Counted from the first letter of the stretch, positions 36,877 to 48,056 are shown. The stretch is DNA of 64,000 nt from Mongoliimonas terrestris (GCF_001927285.1 NZ_MSIG01000009.1:161194-225193); one strand, 5' to 3'. Numbers and translations: made by a program. The notes: generated from the sequence alone by a model not told the origin.

Positions 36877-37293
36877 ATGGTCGGCAAGCTGTTCGAACCC
36901 CGCGGCGCGCACGGTATCGTCCAGCGCGCGCAGCACTTTCCCGGCCGGGCGGCGATCAGCGCCTACGGCAACGGCGGCTTCCGCTTCGCCGAAATGTCCC
37001 ACCGGGGCTCCATTCTCTGCCTGCCGTCCGGCATTCACGGATGGGACGCGGCCGAGGCGGGGGACATCGACCAGGAAAGCCTCGCCAGGGCCTTCGCCGA
37101 GGCGGACCAGTTCGAGGTGCTGCTGATCGGCACCGGCCGCTCCATCACGCCCATGCCCGAAGCCCTGCGCCTCGCCGTCCGCGAGCGCGGCCTACGGGCC
37201 GACGTGATGCCAACGGGGGCGGCGGTGCGCACCTATAACATCATGCTCGGGGAGAATCGGCCCGTGGCCGCGGCCCTCCTTGCCGTCGCGTGA
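36877..37293 (+). CDS. Mth938-like domain protein
   Basis: This 138-residue protein contains FLVLLIGTG-like sequence FEVLLIGTGRSITPMPEALR and the C-terminal GLRADVMPTGAAVRTYNIML, matching the Mth938/NDUFAF3 family. In mitochondria NDUFAF3 is an assembly factor of respiratory complex I; the bacterial role is not settled. It directly precedes a squalene/phytoene-synthase-like gene whose mitochondrial relative (NDUFAF6) is also a complex I assembly factor, so the pair may act together. The ATG at 36877 follows GGGCAGAGGACGCG. Confidence 0.75.
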   Translation: MVGKLFEPRGAHGIVQRAQHFPGRAAISAYGNGGFRFAEMSHRGSILCLPSGIHGWDAAEAGDIDQESLARAFAEADQFEVLLIGTGRSITPMPEALRLAVRERGLRADVMPTGAAVRTYNIMLGENRPVAAALLAVA

Positions 37294-37297
37294 TCGG

Positions 37298-38161
37298 ATG
37301 AGCGACGCGCCCCCGGACCGGCTGGCGGACGTCTACGCCCACGCGGAGGCTGTCGTGCGTGATGGCGACCGGGACCGCTGGCTCGCCGGTCTCTTCGTGC
37401 CGGCGAACCGTCGACGTCACGTCTTCGCCCTTCAGGCCTTCTCCGCCGAGGTCGCCCGCGTGCGGGAAATCGTTCGCGAACCGCTGCCCGGCGAGGTGCG
37501 GCTGCAGTGGTGGCGCGACGCGCTCGACGGCACCGGGCACGGCGACGTGACGGGCAACCCGCTCGCGGCAGCGCTCCTCGACACGGTCGACCGCTTCCGC
37601 CTGCCGGTGGCAACCCTGCAGGCCCTGGTCGACGCACGGGTGTTCGACCTCTACGACGACCCGATGCCGACCCTCCTCGACCTGGAGGGCTACGCGGGCG
37701 AGACCGCGTCCGTCCTCTTTCAGGCGGCCGCCCTGGTGCTCTGCGACGGGGACGATCCGCGTGCGGCGGACGCCGCCGGCCACGCGGGCGTTGCCTATGC
37801 GATCACCGGGCTGTTGCGCGCGCTGCCGATCCACGCTCGGCGCGGGCAGGTGTTCGTGCCGGAAGACGTGCTGGCGCGCCACGGCACCAGCGCCGAGGTG
37901 CTCCGGGATGCGCTTCTGACGCCGTCGATCGCCGGAGCGCTCGCCGAGATGCGCGACCATGCCCGGCACCACCTGGACCGGGCGCTGGCGGCGATCCCGA
38001 AAGCGGACCCCCGCGCGCGGCCGGCCTTCGTGCCGCTCGGCCTGGTGGCGCCCTATCTGAAGGCGCTGGACCGGCAGACCGATCCGTTCGCAAGCGTTGC
38101 CGACATTCCCGGCTGGATGAAGCCCGTGCACCTCTGGCGCTTCGCCCGCCGGCTCGGCTGA
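37298..38161 (+). CDS. Squalene/phytoene-synthase-fold protein, NDUFAF6-like
   Basis: This 287-residue protein keeps the fold segments RRHVFALQAFSAEVARVREI and PLPGEVRLQWWRDALDG, but the aspartate-rich DxxxD motifs of true prenyl-joining synthases are not preserved (FSAEVAR in place of the first). It therefore looks like the non-catalytic branch represented by NDUFAF6. The ATG at 37298 follows the Mth938 stop by four bases; a TTG at 37280 would overlap it. The complex I link is inference from family and neighbour. Confidence 0.7.
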   Translation: MSDAPPDRLADVYAHAEAVVRDGDRDRWLAGLFVPANRRRHVFALQAFSAEVARVREIVREPLPGEVRLQWWRDALDGTGHGDVTGNPLAAALLDTVDRFRLPVATLQALVDARVFDLYDDPMPTLLDLEGYAGETASVLFQAAALVLCDGDDPRAADAAGHAGVAYAITGLLRALPIHARRGQVFVPEDVLARHGTSAEVLRDALLTPSIAGALAEMRDHARHHLDRALAAIPKADPRARPAFVPLGLVAPYLKALDRQTDPFASVADIPGWMKPVHLWRFARRLG

Positions 38162-38195
38162 GCGGGGGGCGGGCGTCGGGTCTGGAGGCCGCGGC

Positions 38196-39611
38196 CTATT
38201 CCGCCGCGTCGCGTGCAGGGGCGCGGCCGAGCCAGACGTCGGCATCGGCGAGCGCCCGGCCGGTCAACGCCCGCTTCTTGGCGGCCGCTTTTTCCGGGCC
38301 GCGCAGACGCTTGCCGGGCTCGCGCGGCACCTCGATCGGCGGGAACAGGCCGAAATTCACGTTCATGGGCTGGAAGGAGCGCGGGCCTTCGCCTTCCACC
38401 GACAGATGACCGCCGGTGATGTGGCCGAGCAGCGCCCCGAAGGCGGTGGTCGGCGGGGGCAGCAACGGCGCCTCGCCGTGCCGCTCCGCTGCGGCGAACC
38501 GCCCGGCAAGGAGGCCGATGGCGGCGGATTCCACATAGCCCTCGCAGCCGGTGATCTGGCCGGCGAAGCGCAGCCGCGGATCGGCCTTCAGCCGCAAGGC
38601 GCCGTCGAGGAGGCGCGGGCTGTCCAGATAGGTGTTGCGGTGGAGGCCGCCGAGACGCGCGAACTCGGCGCCCTCCAGGCCCGGGATCATGCGGAACACC
38701 CGCACCTGCTCGGCATACTTCAGCTTGGTCTGGAAGCCGACCATGTTGTAGAGCGTGCCGAGGGCGTTGTCCTGGCGCAGTTGCACGATGGCATGGGCCT
38801 TGACGGTCGGGTCGTTCGGGTTGGTGAGACCCACCGGCTTCATCGGCCCGTGGCGAAGGGTCTCGCGGCCGCGCTCCGCCATCACCTCGATCGGCAAGCA
38901 GCCGTCAAAATAGGGCGTCGATTCCCATTCCTTGAACGTGGTCTTCTCGCCGGCGATCAGCGCGTCGATGAATGCCTCGTACTCGTCGCGGTTCATCGGG
39001 CAGTTGATGTAGTCGGCGCCGGTGCCGCCGGGTCCCGTCTTGTCGTAGCGCGACTGGAACCAGGCCTTGCTCATGTCGATGCTGTCGAAGTGCACGATGG
39101 GCGCGATGGCGTCGAAGAAGGCGAGGCTTTCCGCGCCGGTGAGGCCGCGCACCGCCTCGGCGAGTGCTGGCGACGTGAGCGGGCCGGTGGCGACGATCAC
39201 GCTCTGCCAGTCGGAGGGCGGCAGGCCGGCCACCTCGCGGCGGTCGACGGTGATCAGCGGGTGGGCCTCGATGGCAGCGGTCACCGCTTCGGCGAAACCC
39301 TCCCGGTCGACCGCCAGCGCCCCGCCGGCTGGCACCTGGTTGCGGTCGGCCGACGCCATGATGAGCGAGCCGGCGCGCCGCATCTCCTCGTGCAGCAGGC
39401 CGACCGCATTCTGGGTGTGGTCGTCGGAGCGGAAGGAATTGGAGCAAACGAGTTCGGCGAGCTTGTCCGTGCCGTGCGCGTCGGTGCGCCGCTCTGGGCG
39501 CATCTCGTGGAGCACGACCGGGATGCCGGCCTCCGCAATCTGGAAGGCGGCTTCGGATCCGGCGAGGCCGCCGCCGATCACGTGAATGGGGGCGTGGGTG
39601 CTGTTCGTCAT
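38196..39611 (-). CDS. trmFO: Methylene-THF--tRNA-(uracil-5-)-methyltransferase TrmFO
   Basis: This 471-residue flavoprotein has the N-terminal FAD loop [40 protein letters not shown] and [20 protein letters not shown], all TrmFO-specific. It uses methylene-tetrahydrofolate and FAD to make ribothymidine at position 54 of tRNA. The ATG at 39611 starts the homology; an upstream ATG four codons earlier is possible. It uses a folate C1 unit in an organism otherwise built around H4MPT. The sRNA array terminator ends 90 bases upstream. Confidence 0.92.
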   Translation of the reverse strand: MTNSTHAPIHVIGGGLAGSEAAFQIAEAGIPVVLHEMRPERRTDAHGTDKLAELVCSNSFRSDDHTQNAVGLLHEEMRRAGSLIMASADRNQVPAGGALAVDREGFAEAVTAAIEAHPLITVDRREVAGLPPSDWQSVIVATGPLTSPALAEAVRGLTGAESLAFFDAIAPIVHFDSIDMSKAWFQSRYDKTGPGGTGADYINCPMNRDEYEAFIDALIAGEKTTFKEWESTPYFDGCLPIEVMAERGRETLRHGPMKPVGLTNPNDPTVKAHAIVQLRQDNALGTLYNMVGFQTKLKYAEQVRVFRMIPGLEGAEFARLGGLHRNTYLDSPRLLDGALRLKADPRLRFAGQITGCEGYVESAAIGLLAGRFAAAERHGEAPLLPPPTTAFGALLGHITGGHLSVEGEGPRSFQPMNVNFGLFPPIEVPREPGKRLRGPEKAAAKKRALTGRALADADVWLGRAPARDAAE

Positions 39612-39701
39612 GGCCGGGACCATAGGGCGGCCCGGCCCGCGCTTCAACGGAGGTTGGCTGATTCCTGCTTGCCGAAGGGGGTCGAGGCTACGGGAAGAGC
39701 C

Positions 39702-39743
39702 GAAAAAGCAGACGCCCGCCGGGGGAGGAGATCCGGCGGGCGT
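39702..39743 (-). terminator. Terminator hairpin ending the sRNA array
   Basis: On the minus strand an 11-bp perfect stem ACGCCCGCCGG / CCGGCGGGCGT (39712-39743) closes the loop ATCTCCTCCC. It is followed by CTGCTTTTTC. The ninth array hairpin therefore doubles as a Rho-independent terminator. Confidence 0.9.
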
Positions 39744-40064
39744 TGCATAACGCCATGAACGCGGGGGAGGAGGTCCGCTTCATGGCTCGGGCCGGGCGGG
39801 GAGGAGGTCGCCGCGGCCACCGGCCCGATGAGGAGATCGGGGCCGGATTTGCCGGACGGTGGCCAGGGAGGAGGTTGGCCGTTGCGTCCGGACTTCCAGG
39901 GACGGCGACTCGGCGGGGGAGGAGATCCGACGAGCGACCGTATGACACCAGCTGGACGAGGGAGGAGGTTCGTCGAGCCGGCAGCGGGTCGGGGCAGGGG
40001 AGGAGGTCTGCCCGGACCCTGATCGGCGCCCAACGCATCCGACAGGGAGGAGGATGCGGATGCG
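39702..40064 (-). ncRNA. Tandem cuckoo/CcsR-type sRNA array, nine hairpins with CUCCUCCC loops
   Basis: Reading the minus strand from 40064 down, nine hairpins follow one another with 1-16-base gaps: 40034-40064, 39988-40017, 39948-39981, 39904-39939, 39852-39891, 39820-39846, 39790-39818, 39752-39786, 39712-39743. Six have an exact 10-base loop, ACCTCCTCCC or ATCTCCTCCC; two have longer loops with the same core; the sixth is shortened to CTCCTC. Stem sequences are unrelated to each other, yet both sides match (for example GCCATGAA with TTCATGGC, CCGGAC with GTCCGG, CGCATCCG with CGGATGCG), so the structure is under selection. The loop resembles the anti-Shine-Dalgarno end of 16S rRNA. Known cuckoo/CcsR sRNAs of alphaproteobacteria have this loop and sit downstream of a DUF1127 gene, as here. 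The last hairpin is followed by TTTTT. Confidence 0.85.
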
Positions 40065-40176
40065 GCGGCGTCCGATGTCTTGAACCCTTGAGGGCCGTTT
40101 CCGTTTCAAGCCAACATGTGGCGACCGAGAAACGAGTCTTCAAGAGTTATGGCGCTGAGCGCCAGTTGTTCCTGGA

Positions 40177-40326
40177 TCAGAAAGTCGCCCGACGGGCGAT
40201 GGTCGGAATATCCGACCGGGCGATGCCGAGGTCGTCGAGCTCGCGGGTCGAAAGACGAGCGAGCTCCCGATAGGTTTCCTGATACTTGCGGTAGGTGCGG
40301 AGCTTCTTGACAACGGTGTCGAACAT
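40177..40326 (-). CDS. DUF1127 small basic protein, CcaF1-like
   Basis: This 49-residue protein begins MFDTVVKKLRTYRKYQETYR and continues ELARLSTRELDDLGIARSDI, the DUF1127 core, with nine arginines and many basic residues. In Rhodobacter a DUF1127 protein (CcaF1) is encoded directly upstream of the CcsR sRNAs, binds RNA and affects their maturation. The same order is seen here: the first hairpin of the array starts 112 bases after the stop, with only a short 5-bp hairpin (GGCGC-TCA-GCGCC) and no U-run between. The ATG at 40326 follows GAAGGAACACGTC. The gene is below usual ORF length cut-offs. Confidence 0.88.
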   Translation of the reverse strand: MFDTVVKKLRTYRKYQETYRELARLSTRELDDLGIARSDIPTIARRATF

Positions 40327-40876
40327 GACGTGTTCCTTCACGAAACTGGTGGAGGGATCGCTCTACACTGGCCGGGTGGCCTGCGGTGCGTCGCCTTTGA
40401 CGAACCCAGAGATAGGCGAAGGTCGTACGCGTTGGGAGAGGGGCAATCGCATGCCAGCGATGCATTTGTTGCGGGGCAACATGAATCGGGCCGAGGAATC
40501 ATTCAGAGTTCTTTAACGGTTTTGGCAACGAAACGACGGAATTCCGCGGTTCAGCGGGTTTTTGTCGCTCTTGCTCCGTCCTAAACCGTTTTATTTCGAC
40601 CTCTATAAGTTTTTTGCATCGCACAATAGGACTTGTGGCTTGAATGCCACACGGGGGCCTGCGGCAGCTTGTCCCATGGGTGACAGCGATGTCAGGGCGT
40701 TTCGCCCTGCCTCGGACCCTGGCCGGCGTCCGAAAACGATCTCAGGCAGCGGGTGCCGCGGGTCGGGAGAGGTCGGCGCAATCGATCGAATCGTCGGCGC
40801 CCTGGCTGGATGACCGCCCACAAGACACGGGAGTGCAGCGCGAATCGCGCTTTGCGGGCGGTCCGGTCCCGGACGC
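40327..40876. other. AT-richer intergenic region upstream of the DUF1127 gene
   Basis: These 550 bases between the uvrA stop and the DUF1127 start contain no convincing gene. The middle (about 40500-40650) is unusually AT-rich for this genome and is the likely promoter zone of the DUF1127-sRNA unit. Hairpins: CAGGGCG-TTT-CGCCCTG (40693-40709) and TGTGGC-TTGAAT-GCCACA (about 40634-40651). A confident sigma-70, RpoH or EcfG promoter could not be picked by eye. Confidence 0.5.
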
Positions 40877-43795
<2,919 letters not shown>

Positions 43796-43925
43796 TCGCT
43801 CACCCGCGCCCTTCGCTCACCCGACCCGCGACGTCACCCGATGCTTTGCCCGACCGAACCCCGGTGCGCCGCCCGATGGTCCGATCCCCGGCGGCACGCC
43901 GGCAATCTAGAGAGGCCAGCCGGGC

Positions 43926-44003
43926 GCCTCGCAAGGACCATGCCCAGCAGTTGCGAGGCGGACCACGCTAGGCCCCCGCTGCTGACGTGCGGCGTCAGCA
44001 GCG
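43926..44003. repeat. Two consecutive inverted repeats upstream of uvrA
   Basis: First: GCCTCGCAA ... TTGCGAGGC (9 bp, 16-base loop, about 43926-43959). Second: CGCTGCTGACG-TGCGG-CGTCAGCAGCG (11 bp, 43977-44003). Both are perfect. Neither is followed by a T-run. The word GGCGGACCACGC near the first suggests a decayed member of the GGTCCGC repeat family. Confidence 0.6.
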
Positions 44004-44108
44004 TCCGGCGCACCAAGGCCCGGTCTCCCATGATCGGCTGTTCGGATGAAACCCCGTCGGACTGGCTGACATATAGGCTGTGTTGGAATTCCGCCAACAG
44101 TCCACAAA

Positions 44109-44123
44109 GAACATAGCAGGAAC
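44109..44123. promoter_or_regulatory. SOS (LexA) box of uvrA and ssb
   Basis: GAAC-ATAGCAG-GAAC is a perfect match to the alphaproteobacterial LexA operator GAAC-N7-GAAC. It lies in the 565-bp divergent gap, 314 bases from the uvrA start and 238 from the ssb start, next to an AT-rich stretch containing ACATATAGG that may be a promoter. uvrA and ssb are classic SOS genes. The rest of the gap shows no gene. Confidence 0.75.
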
Positions 44124-44360
44124 AGCGGAAACGTGCTAACGATTTCCTAACGGCTGTGGAAAACCGGACGCACTCGGCCGGGGACCGGGGTCGCAGGTTC
44201 CGCACGGCCGGCTTGGGGCGTAGGGTGCCGGTTGGCTAGGAAGGCGGCTGTCCGAAACGCGGGTGCATGAGCCCGGCCGGATCCGAGCGCGACGGTGGGG
44301 TGAGGGCGATGCCCTCTTCCGTGCCGACGGCTGCCGTGCAACGAAGCAGGAGTGAGTGCC

Positions 44361-44906
44361 ATGGCTGGCAGCGTGAACAAAGTGATCCTCGTCGGCAACC
44401 TGGGTCGCGACCCCGAGGTGCGGCGGCTCGGATCCGGCGAGCCGGTGGTCAACCTCCGGATCGCCACTTCGGAGAACTGGCGCGACAAGGCCTCCGGCGA
44501 GCGCAAGGAGCGGACCGAGTGGCACTCGGTGGTGATCTTCAACGAGAACCTCGCCAAGATCGCCGAGCAGTATCTGCGCAAGGGCTCCACGGTCTACATC
44601 GAGGGCCAACTGCAGACCCGCAAGTGGCAGGACCAGTCGGGTCAGGAACGCTACACCACCGAGATCGTGCTGCAGCGCTACCGGGGCGAACTGACGCTCC
44701 TCGGCGGCCGCGGCGACCGGGCCGGCGGCGGCGACGACTATGGTGAGAGCGGCGGCGAGTTCGGCGCGTCGAGCCCCATGGAAAGCCGCGGCGGCTACGG
44801 CGGCGGCCAGCGGTCCGGCGGCGCGCCGCGATCGGGCGGCGGTGGCGGCGGCAGTCAGGCACCGTCGAATTTCGGCTCGGACATGGACGACGAAATCCCG
44901 TTCTGA
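44361..44906 (+). CDS. ssb: Single-stranded DNA-binding protein
   Basis: This 181-residue protein has an OB fold ([20 protein letters not shown] through about residue 110), a Gly-rich linker, and the acidic C-terminal tip DMDDEIPF that recruits partner proteins. It coats single-stranded DNA in replication and repair. The ATG at 44361 follows GCAGGAGTGAGTGCC; a GTG at 44352 is too close to the ribosome site. Confidence 0.95.
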   Translation: MAGSVNKVILVGNLGRDPEVRRLGSGEPVVNLRIATSENWRDKASGERKERTEWHSVVIFNENLAKIAEQYLRKGSTVYIEGQLQTRKWQDQSGQERYTTEIVLQRYRGELTLLGGRGDRAGGGDDYGESGGEFGASSPMESRGGYGGGQRSGGAPRSGGGGGGSQAPSNFGSDMDDEIPF

Positions 44907-44987
44907 GCAAAGCGGCGACCGATTGCCGGCATTGTCAAAAATACACTGGCGTGGGAGAGTGCCGGCCATCTCTGGCGGGACTTTCCC

Positions 44988-45386
44988 ATGACGCTTTCTC
45001 CCTTGTTGTCCGCGCCGCCCGTGGTCTTCTGGCACGCGGTGACGGCGCTGGCTGCGCTCGCCCTCGGCATCCTTCAGATGGCTGGACCGAAGGGCACCAT
45101 TGCGCATCGGGCGATTGGTTGGGGGTGGGTCGGCCTGATGCTGGTGGCGGCGGTGTCGTCCTTCTGGATCCACGGCATCGACCAGTTCATGGGGTTCAGC
45201 CTCATCCACGGGCTGGCGGCCTGGACCTTGCTGAACGTACCGGTGGCCGTGTGGTTCGCGCGCCGTGGTCGGATCGGGGCGCATGCCCAGGCGATGACCT
45301 GGCTGTTCTGGGCCGCGCTGGTGGGTGCCGGGGTCTTCACCCTGTTGCCGGGCCGGATCATGGGGCAGGTGGTGTTCGGCTGGTAG
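44988..45386 (+). CDS. DUF2306 family membrane protein
   Basis: This 132-residue protein has four hydrophobic segments (FWHAVTALAALALGILQMAG; WVGLMLVAAVSSFWIHG; LIHGLAAWTLLNVPVAVWFA; FWAALVGAGVFTLLPG) and two membrane histidines, consistent with DUF2306. Function is unknown. It lies 81 bases after ssb and is convergent with marC. Confidence 0.65.
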   Translation: MTLSPLLSAPPVVFWHAVTALAALALGILQMAGPKGTIAHRAIGWGWVGLMLVAAVSSFWIHGIDQFMGFSLIHGLAAWTLLNVPVAVWFARRGRIGAHAQAMTWLFWAALVGAGVFTLLPGRIMGQVVFGW

Positions 45387-45393
45387 GCCGGTC

Positions 45394-46059
45394 TCACACC
45401 CGCATGATGGCCTTCACGCCGTCCGCCACGAACTGCACCGCGAGCGCCGACAGGAGCACGCCGAGGAGGCGCGTCAGCACGCTGCGGCCGGTGTCGCCGA
45501 GGTAGCGGTCGACCCGGTCGGAGGCGATGAAGACGAGATAGCAGCTCCCGATCATCGCCAACACGAGGAGGATCAGGAGCACAAGCGCCAGCGTATCCGC
45601 CGCCTGGGCGGCGAGCAGGATGGTGGCCGAGATGGCGCCGGGTCCGGCGATCAGCGGGATGGCGAGCGGGAACACCGCCAGATGGCGGAGGTCCTCCTGG
45701 GCGATCGGTGCGGCGTGCGGGTGCGGGCCCGCCGGGGCGTTGGCGCGGGCCTGTTCGGCCGACGCGGCCTTCCGCCGCTCCCGCTTCTCGAACACCATCT
45801 CGAAGGCGATCCAGAAGAGCAGCAGCCCGCCGGCGATGCGGAAGGCGGGCAGCGAGATGCCGAGGAAGGTGAGCACCGCCGTGCCGGTGAGCGCGAAGCC
45901 GACCAGGATGGCGGCGGCGATCACCGAGGCTCGCATGGCGATCGCCTGCCGCATGGCCGGCGAGGCGCCGCGGCTGACGGCAAGGAAGAGCGGCGCGAGC
46001 CCGATCGGGTCGATGGTGACCAGGAGCGTCGCGAAGGCATTCATGAGATAGTTGCCCAT
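45394..46059 (-). CDS. MarC family integral membrane protein
   Basis: This 221-residue protein begins MGNYLMNAFATLLVTIDPIG and contains FPLAIPLIAGPGAISATILL, the MarC/UPF0056 signature; about six membrane helices are visible. A loop of about 30 residues between helices 3 and 4 is basic and Ala-rich (KRERRKAASAEQARANAPAG). Family function is unsettled. The ATG at 46059 follows GGGGAGACGCCGACC. Confidence 0.8.
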   Translation of the reverse strand: MGNYLMNAFATLLVTIDPIGLAPLFLAVSRGASPAMRQAIAMRASVIAAAILVGFALTGTAVLTFLGISLPAFRIAGGLLLFWIAFEMVFEKRERRKAASAEQARANAPAGPHPHAAPIAQEDLRHLAVFPLAIPLIAGPGAISATILLAAQAADTLALVLLILLVLAMIGSCYLVFIASDRVDRYLGDTGRSVLTRLLGVLLSALAVQFVADGVKAIMRV

Positions 46060-46238
46060 CGGTCGGCGTCTCCCCTTTGGCCGCGCAGAGTGGCAGGCGA
46101 TCGTGCGCGGGCGCAAGGCTGTCTCGCGTCGGCTCCGTCGGCACCCGTGCGGGCGGTCTTGAAAGCCGTTGCGGACGAACGCAGGAGAATGTCACGGTAG
46201 GCGATCCGACTCCTTCTCCGAATGGTCTCGACCGCCCC

Positions 46239-46784
46239 ATGACGGCCGCCTTCCCGCTCAGTGTTTCCGACGTGAACGCCCTTTCCGACGACGACTTCGT
46301 GGCCCGCTTCGGCGATGTGGCCGAACACTCCCGCTGGGTGGCGGCGGCGGTGGCGCGCCGGCGGCCCTTTGCCGACCGGGAGGCCGTGATCGCGGCGTTC
46401 GAGACGGTGGTGGAGGCGGCCGATCCGGCCGCGCGTCTGGCGCTCCTTCGGGCCCATCCGGATCTTGCCGGCAAGGCCGCGCTCCGGGGCGAGATCGCGG
46501 CGGACAGTCGGGCGGAGCAGAAGGGCGCAGGCCTGGACAGCCTCACCGCCGCCGAGTACGCCCGCTTCACGGACCTCAATCAACGCTACCGCGCGCGGTT
46601 CGGCTTTCCTTTCATCTTCGCCGTGAAGGGCGCGACCAAGCACATGATCCTGGACGCCTTCGAGGACCGCCTCGGCAACGCGGTCGAGGCGGAACTCGCC
46701 ACCGCGCTCGGCCAGGTGGCGCGCATCTTCCGGTTTCGCCTGGAGGATCGCATCGCTGCCGCCGCGGAGGAGCCGGCCTCGTGA
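46239..46784 (+). CDS. uraD: OHCU decarboxylase
   Basis: This 181-residue protein has the family motif LLRAHPDLAGKAALRGEIA (catalytic His in HPDL) and RFGFPFIFAVKGATKHMIL. UraD decarboxylates 2-oxo-4-hydroxy-4-carboxy-5-ureidoimidazoline to S-allantoin, the last step of urate oxidation. Its stop overlaps the start of an allantoate-amidohydrolase-like gene, so ureide breakdown is the likely theme. ATG at 46239; the longer upstream frame has no homology. Confidence 0.88.
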   Translation: MTAAFPLSVSDVNALSDDDFVARFGDVAEHSRWVAAAVARRRPFADREAVIAAFETVVEAADPAARLALLRAHPDLAGKAALRGEIAADSRAEQKGAGLDSLTAAEYARFTDLNQRYRARFGFPFIFAVKGATKHMILDAFEDRLGNAVEAELATALGQVARIFRFRLEDRIAAAAEEPAS

Positions 46785-48052
46785 CGACCGCCGTGATCGC
46801 CGATCTTGGCCGCCGTGCCCAGTCCATGCTCGACGCGCTCGCGGCGCTTTCCGACGAGGATGGCCGGATCACCCGGCTCTACCTGTCGCCCGCCCACCGA
46901 CGGGCGGCGGACCTCGTCGCCCGCTGGATGGGCGCGGCCGGCATGGCGGTGAGCGAGGACGCGCTCGGCACCGTGCGCGGCCACCTGCCGCCGGCTGTCC
47001 CCGGCCCGCTCGCCAACCGCCGCTACCTGGTCGGCTCGCACATCGACACGGTGGTGGACGCCGGCCGGTATGACGGGACGCTCGGCGTGGTGGCCGCCAT
47101 CCTCGCCGTGGAGGAGATCCGGGCCCGGGGGCTGAAGCTGCCGTTCGGGCTCGACGTGCTGGCCTTCGGCGACGAGGAGGGCGTGCGGTTTCCCACAACC
47201 CTCGCCTCGTCGTCGGCCGTGGCGGGTGTCTTCAAGCAGGCGGACCTCGACGGCGCGCGGGATTCAGCGGGCGTGTCGCTCCGCGAGGCGCTCGTCGGCT
47301 TCGGCGGCGATCCGGACCGGGTGGCGGCTGCCGCCTACGCGCCGGAGAGCGTCCTCGGCTATTTGGAAGTGCATATCGAGCAGGGGCCGGTGCTCGAGAT
47401 CGAGGGCCGGCCGCTCGGCGTGGTGACGTCGATCGCCGGCCAGTCCCGCTACATGGTGACGGTCACCGGCGAGGCCGGTCATGCCGGCACCGTGCCGATG
47501 ACCATGCGCCGCGACGCGCTGGCGGCGAGCGCCGAGATGATGCTGGCCGTGGAGGCCGTGGCGCGCGCCGGCCGGGCCGACCAGATGGTGGCGACGGTCG
47601 GCCGCTTGTCGCTCGATCCGGGTGCTGTCAACGTCATTCCGGCCCGGGTGAGCTTCACGGTGGATCTGCGCGCCGAGACGGATCCGCCCCGCGCCGCCGC
47701 GGCGGACGCCATCAAGCAGCGGTTCCGGGAGATCGCGGAGGCGCGCAACGTGGCCTTCCTAATGGACCGCTACCACGACACGCCGACGACGCCGGCGTCG
47801 CCCCGCATCCAGGCCGCCTTCGCCCGCGCGGTGGAGGACCTCGGCCTGCCGGTGCGGCGGCTGACCTCCGGCGCCGGGCACGATGGACACGCCATGCACG
47901 CGCTTTGCGACATCGGGATGCTGTTCGTCCGGTGCCGTGCTGGTATAAGCCACAATCCGAACGAATTTGCCGACGCGACCGACATGGGGCTGGCGGTGGA
48001 AGCGCTCATCCGGGCGCTGACGGCCCTCGCGGACGGCCAGGGAGAGGTTTGA
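46781..48052 (+). CDS. allC: Zn-dependent M20 hydrolase, allantoate amidohydrolase/HyuC type
   Basis: This 423-residue protein has metal-site motifs VGSHIDTVVDAGRYDGTLGV, AFGDEEGVRFPTTLASS, GEAGHAGTVPMTMRRDAL and SGAGHDGHAMHALCDIGMLF, the pattern shared by allantoate amidohydrolases, ureidoglycolate hydrolases and N-carbamoyl amino acid hydrolases. Coupling to uraD (GTGA overlap) makes a ureide substrate most likely, but the exact member cannot be decided from sequence; the symbol is provisional. Confidence 0.72.
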   Translation: MTTAVIADLGRRAQSMLDALAALSDEDGRITRLYLSPAHRRAADLVARWMGAAGMAVSEDALGTVRGHLPPAVPGPLANRRYLVGSHIDTVVDAGRYDGTLGVVAAILAVEEIRARGLKLPFGLDVLAFGDEEGVRFPTTLASSSAVAGVFKQADLDGARDSAGVSLREALVGFGGDPDRVAAAAYAPESVLGYLEVHIEQGPVLEIEGRPLGVVTSIAGQSRYMVTVTGEAGHAGTVPMTMRRDALAASAEMMLAVEAVARAGRADQMVATVGRLSLDPGAVNVIPARVSFTVDLRAETDPPRAAAADAIKQRFREIAEARNVAFLMDRYHDTPTTPASPRIQAAFARAVEDLGLPVRRLTSGAGHDGHAMHALCDIGMLFVRCRAGISHNPNEFADATDMGLAVEALIRALTALADGQGEV

Positions 48053-48056
48053 CGTG

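Noticed and set aside
39712..40064. CRISPR-like array (short motif recurring about every 30-50 bases)
   Set aside because: The conserved unit is only about 10 bases, and the flanking sequences on each side pair with one another. Spacing is irregular and no cas genes are present. The hairpin-loop reading explains everything.
40327..40520. EcfG- or RpoH-type promoter for the DUF1127 gene
   Set aside because: Several partial matches were seen, but none had both elements at correct spacing, so none is called.
40562..40813. 83-codon plus-strand reading frame between uvrA and DUF1127
   Set aside because: TTG start without ribosome site, no recognisable domain, unusual composition. It lies in a probable promoter region.
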